Source: Ophioceras dolichostomum (lineage: Eukaryota; Ascomycota; Sordariomycetes; Magnaporthales; Ophioceraceae). Taken from it: a DNA stretch of 10,002 bases. The stretch is taken from positions 1 through 10,002 of the forward strand of contig PYST01000647.1 of the NCBI GenBank assembly GCA_003049485.1, read 5' to 3'. This document shows, piece after piece, positions 7,792 through 10,002 of this stretch; the first letter of the stretch is position 1, and every line of letters starts with the position of its first letter. Made by a program: the position numbers and the translations under genes. The notes below the pieces were generated by a model. It saw only the letters and a list, made by a program, of their open reading frames with translations, was not told where the DNA came from and did no database searches.

Positions 7792-8698
7792 ATCCCCGTT
7801 TCCCTCAAAAACGTCTGCCTCGTCGGCGGAAACGGCAACCTCGAGACCGTCCTAGACGGCCTCGTCGCCTCCCAATCCTTCTCCGCCTCCGTCGCCAAGC
7901 GCGCCTCCTCAACTTCGTCCCTCGCCCACGCCTCGCAGATCAACCTCCTCCTCACCTTCCCCGATGACATGTCCGTCGAGGGCCCCGTCTACTTCCTCTA
8001 AGGCCAGGACATCGTCATCGCGTCCTTCCCTCTAAAGCACGTCTCGCAGCAGCCGAAGCGCCCGAGAAGGCTGGAGCCAAGCGCTTCATCCACGCCGACT
8101 TTGGGAGCTGCGACGTGCAGAGCGACAAGGCTAAGAGGCTGCTGAAGCTGTACAGGGATAAGGATCTTGCAAGGGAAAAGTGTGTTGAGCTTACGGCGAA
8201 AAACCCCGATTTCTCGCTTGTGCGCGGGCACTTTTTCGACTTTGGCATGCGCGTTGGCCTCTTGCACTTTGACATCGACACGAGCACCGCCGTCATCCTT
8301 GACAAGGGCGACGTTCCCGCATCGGCAGCTACACTGAGACAAGTGGCAGAGGCGCTGATAGCTGTGCTCAGGAGAGCGGACACGACCAAGAACCGGTTGC
8401 TATACGTGCACAGCTTCTGCAAGACGCAGCTCGAAGTATTGGCTTCTCTGGCGAAGGCGACGGGCAAGACGTGAAAGAAGGAGTTTGTAGATTTGCAGGA
8501 GTTTCTGAAGAAGGAGACGGATAAGCTAGTGGTGGAGTTACCAAGGAGGCGATGGAGGAGGTGGTGTTTGTGTTGGGGATGCTGGATGCAGATTGGAGGA
8601 CGAGGGGGGGAGGGGTTTGCGATGGGGGGGAGCTGGGGCTTGAGGAGGAGGATTTGGATGAAGTTGTAAGGGAGATTGTAGACGGGTGGGGGAAGTAG
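7792..8698 (+). pseudogene. NmrA/isoflavone-reductase-like (CipA-like) oxidoreductase, decayed
   Basis: Pieces in three frames match fungal NmrA-like Rossmann-fold NAD(P)-dependent reductases. Frame 1 (7792-7998): VSLKNVCLVGGNGNL, VLDGLVAS, KRASSTS, LTFPDDMSVEG, then TAA at 7999-8001 and further GQDIVIASFPLK. By about 8046 the frame has changed: EKAGAKRFIHADFGSCD, AKRLLKLYRDKDL, HFFDFGMRVGLLHFD, DKGDVPASAATLRQVAEA, SFCKTQLEVLASL, ending at TGA 8472-8474, where relatives usually have Trp. A third frame gives EAMEEVVFVLGMLDADW and LGLEEEDLDEVVREIVDG with TAG at 8696-8698. The expected start codon reads ATC (7792), and the third Gly of the nucleotide-binding GxxGxxG is Glu. About three codons appear missing before LVRGHFF. 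With at least two stops, two frameshifts and no start, this is dead. It follows the kinase pseudogene on the same strand with almost no spacer. Confidence 0.87.
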
Positions 8699-8729
8699 AT
8701 GTAAACATTAGACATTAGAGATAGACAGT

Positions 8730-8883
8730 TATTCTGTATAGTAAGTGTAACTGTCCTTTAGATGCTCCTTGAACACCTCAGCAGCATCAAACCCCTTGAT
8801 GCTATCCCCCCAACCTCCCACCCTTCGCTCTTCATCACACTCACAACATCATCCCTTAGTTCCTGTACATCCCTGTACCTATG
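8730..8883 (-). pseudogene. Possible C-terminal exon remnant, family unknown
   Basis: On the minus strand, after an acceptor-like ...ctagcag ending near 8884, about 20 codons read RYRDVQELRDDVVSVMKSEG. A frame change in the G-rich word ggttgggggg (about 8805-8814) leads to GWGDSIKGFDAAEVFKEHL and KDSYTYYTE with stop TAA at 8732-8730. The composition is like a conserved protein tail rather than random sequence, but I do not recognise the family and upstream exons are not evident. It may be a relic or noncoding. Confidence 0.25.
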
Positions 8884-9274
8884 CTGCTAGTCCTACAGCA
8901 AAGCCTTTGAACCCAGAAACCAGTAACATCCGTATCCATATTGAAGAGTTGACGAGTCCCCCATCTACAGCACCAGGACCCTGGCCAACAATACAATACG
9001 AGATCAGAATGGCGGGGGGTTGCGAGCGCTTCGGCCGATAACAGGGTCTTGGAGGGATCGAGCGACGGGTTCCGCATTAAGATAGTCGAAAAGGCAGGTC
9101 GGCAATTGCGTAATTGGTCGTCGTATAAGACTCGGAGATGAAAGGGGCGGCTCGCAATACTATACGGGGCGTAATAGGAAGCCTCTTCAAGTACAAAAAA
9201 GAACTGTAGACGAGTTGCGGGCAGTGATGGTACGTATCAGCCGGCGAACGGTGACGACAGCGAGAGGTCAGAAA

Positions 9275-9292
9275 CCAGCGCCGGGGCGCTGG
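9275..9292. repeat. Perfect 8-bp inverted repeat with 2-bp centre
   Basis: ccagcgcc (9275-9282) and ggcgctgg (9285-9292) are exact reverse complements around gg. It is GC-rich and short, could form a tight hairpin or be a binding palindrome, and no adjacent gene gives it a role. Confidence 0.5.
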
Positions 9293-9897
9293 CTTGGCCA
9301 ACATCACGTGGCATATTCCGGCCATTCAGGAAACGGGACCGCCGGCAGGAACACATGGATTACTTCACGATCAATACTGGTGCCCAGTAGTGCTGTTCGA
9401 GATGCCATTTACATGGCATTCAAAAGGAAGGATGCGAACCGTTCTAGGACGGACTCGACTGTACTAAACTAACCGTCATGCGAACACGGGACCGGTCCTG
9501 TCGGCCCGCCACAGCCGCAGCCGCCGCCGCAAGAAGGCACTATGAAGAAAAATTGGGGAAGTGAGAACGACGGGCACGTTTTGCTCCGAGGAGATACGGA
9601 GTTGATGACCCGCAATCGATCACTTCGAGCCTCGCACAGCAGCAACCACGGGGACCCCGATCGGAGCTGGTTCACTCTCTCTCGCAGAGTTCGCATCTGA
9701 ACGATCTAAGATGACATTCAGATGAGCTGTTCTTCATTTCGTGCGGGGCAGCCATACTTTGCGCCAAGTCCGTCTGTGAGATCTCAACGGCAGTCATACA
9801 GTCACACAGAGCAGCCACCCCCGCCCGCTCAGCTCTCCAGCTGAAGGTAGATCGACACTAGCCCCGCACAGCTCACAATTGCCACCACTCCACGCAC

Positions 9898-9930
9898 GAG
9901 CGAGCAAGCAGGCAAGCAAGCAGGGCAAGC
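9898..9930. repeat. Imperfect gcaag-type simple repeat
   Basis: Alternating gagc/gcaagcag words (gagcgagcaagcagg, then caagcaagcag) form a short imperfect tandem repeat. It is typical of noncoding or leader DNA; no other meaning is supported. Confidence 0.5.
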
Positions 9931-9969
9931 CGGTAGGTAGTCCATCTCTCCCGCCTCGAGAGACCACGG

Positions 9970-9990
9970 GCACGCCGCACGCCGCACGCC
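9970..9990. repeat. Three tandem copies of gcacgcc
   Basis: The 7-mer gcacgcc occurs three times in a row, followed by gcgccccgcccc to the window edge. It is a short GC-rich microsatellite-like tract. Confidence 0.7.
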
Positions 9991-10002
9991 GCGCCCCGCC
10001 CC

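Larger units (their letters stand above)
8884..10002. other. Intergenic interval, no gene recognised
   Basis: Only short, unconvincing open frames occur here (for example 9077-9325 minus and 9215-9472 plus). Visible structure is limited to an 18-bp hairpin (9275-9292), a 15-bp one at 9375-9389 (tactgg/ccagta), a CACGTG word at about 9305, and simple repeats near the right edge. The increasingly GC-rich, repeat-bearing end (9780-10002) could be the promoter or leader of a gene to the right, which cannot be tested inside this window. Confidence 0.4.

Noticed and set aside
4991..8698. RIP as the cause of gene decay
   Set aside because: The DNA remains GC-rich and most lesions are indels or changes outside the CpA context; only the TAG at 6390 fits.

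Overview
The window looks like nuclear DNA from a filamentous ascomycete (Pezizomycotina, probably Sordariomycetes-like). The reasons are a HET domain joined to a fungal-type NACHT ATPase, a short GT...AG intron with a CTGAC branch site, fungal APH-type kinase and NmrA/CipA-like sequences, and GC-rich DNA without the AT-rich look of heavy RIP. The genus cannot be fixed from the sequence.

Layout. 1-1411: highly similar 99-bp ankyrin repeats (33 residues per unit, read on the minus strand), broken by single Ns at 324, 734 and 1412. The flanks show these to be unmerged contig ends: the unique sequence that starts the array occurs three times (629-733, 1329-1411, 1413-1517). 735-4366 (minus): one intact-looking gene for a fungal NLR-like protein, HET - linker - NACHT - winged-helix-like - ankyrin repeats, with its 3' end lost in the unresolved array. 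4367-4990: no recognisable gene. 4991-5412 (plus): a broken C-terminal piece of a CHAT (caspase-like) domain protein, head-to-head with the NLR. 5413-5935: unassigned, with one inverted repeat. 6144-7791 (plus): an APH/choline-kinase-like phosphotransferase gene with one intron, an in-frame stop and a -1 frameshift. 7792-8698 (plus): a decayed NmrA/isoflavone-reductase-like gene. 8730-8883 (minus): a possible C-terminal exon remnant of an unknown gene. 8884-10002: no gene seen; a GC-rich, simple-repeat-bearing end that may be the upstream region of a gene outside the window.

How it fits together. The one gene with an uninterrupted domain architecture is an incompatibility/innate-immunity type NLR. 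In this family the HET domain is the cell-death effector, NACHT the nucleotide-driven oligomerisation switch and the repeat array the ligand sensor. It is surrounded by wrecks of three other genes, one of them a CHAT protease-like domain that is itself a plausible cell-death component. This is the pattern of a fast-turnover accessory locus. The most useful points to follow up are the unresolved, possibly multi-allelic ankyrin array and the CHAT relic opposite the NLR.
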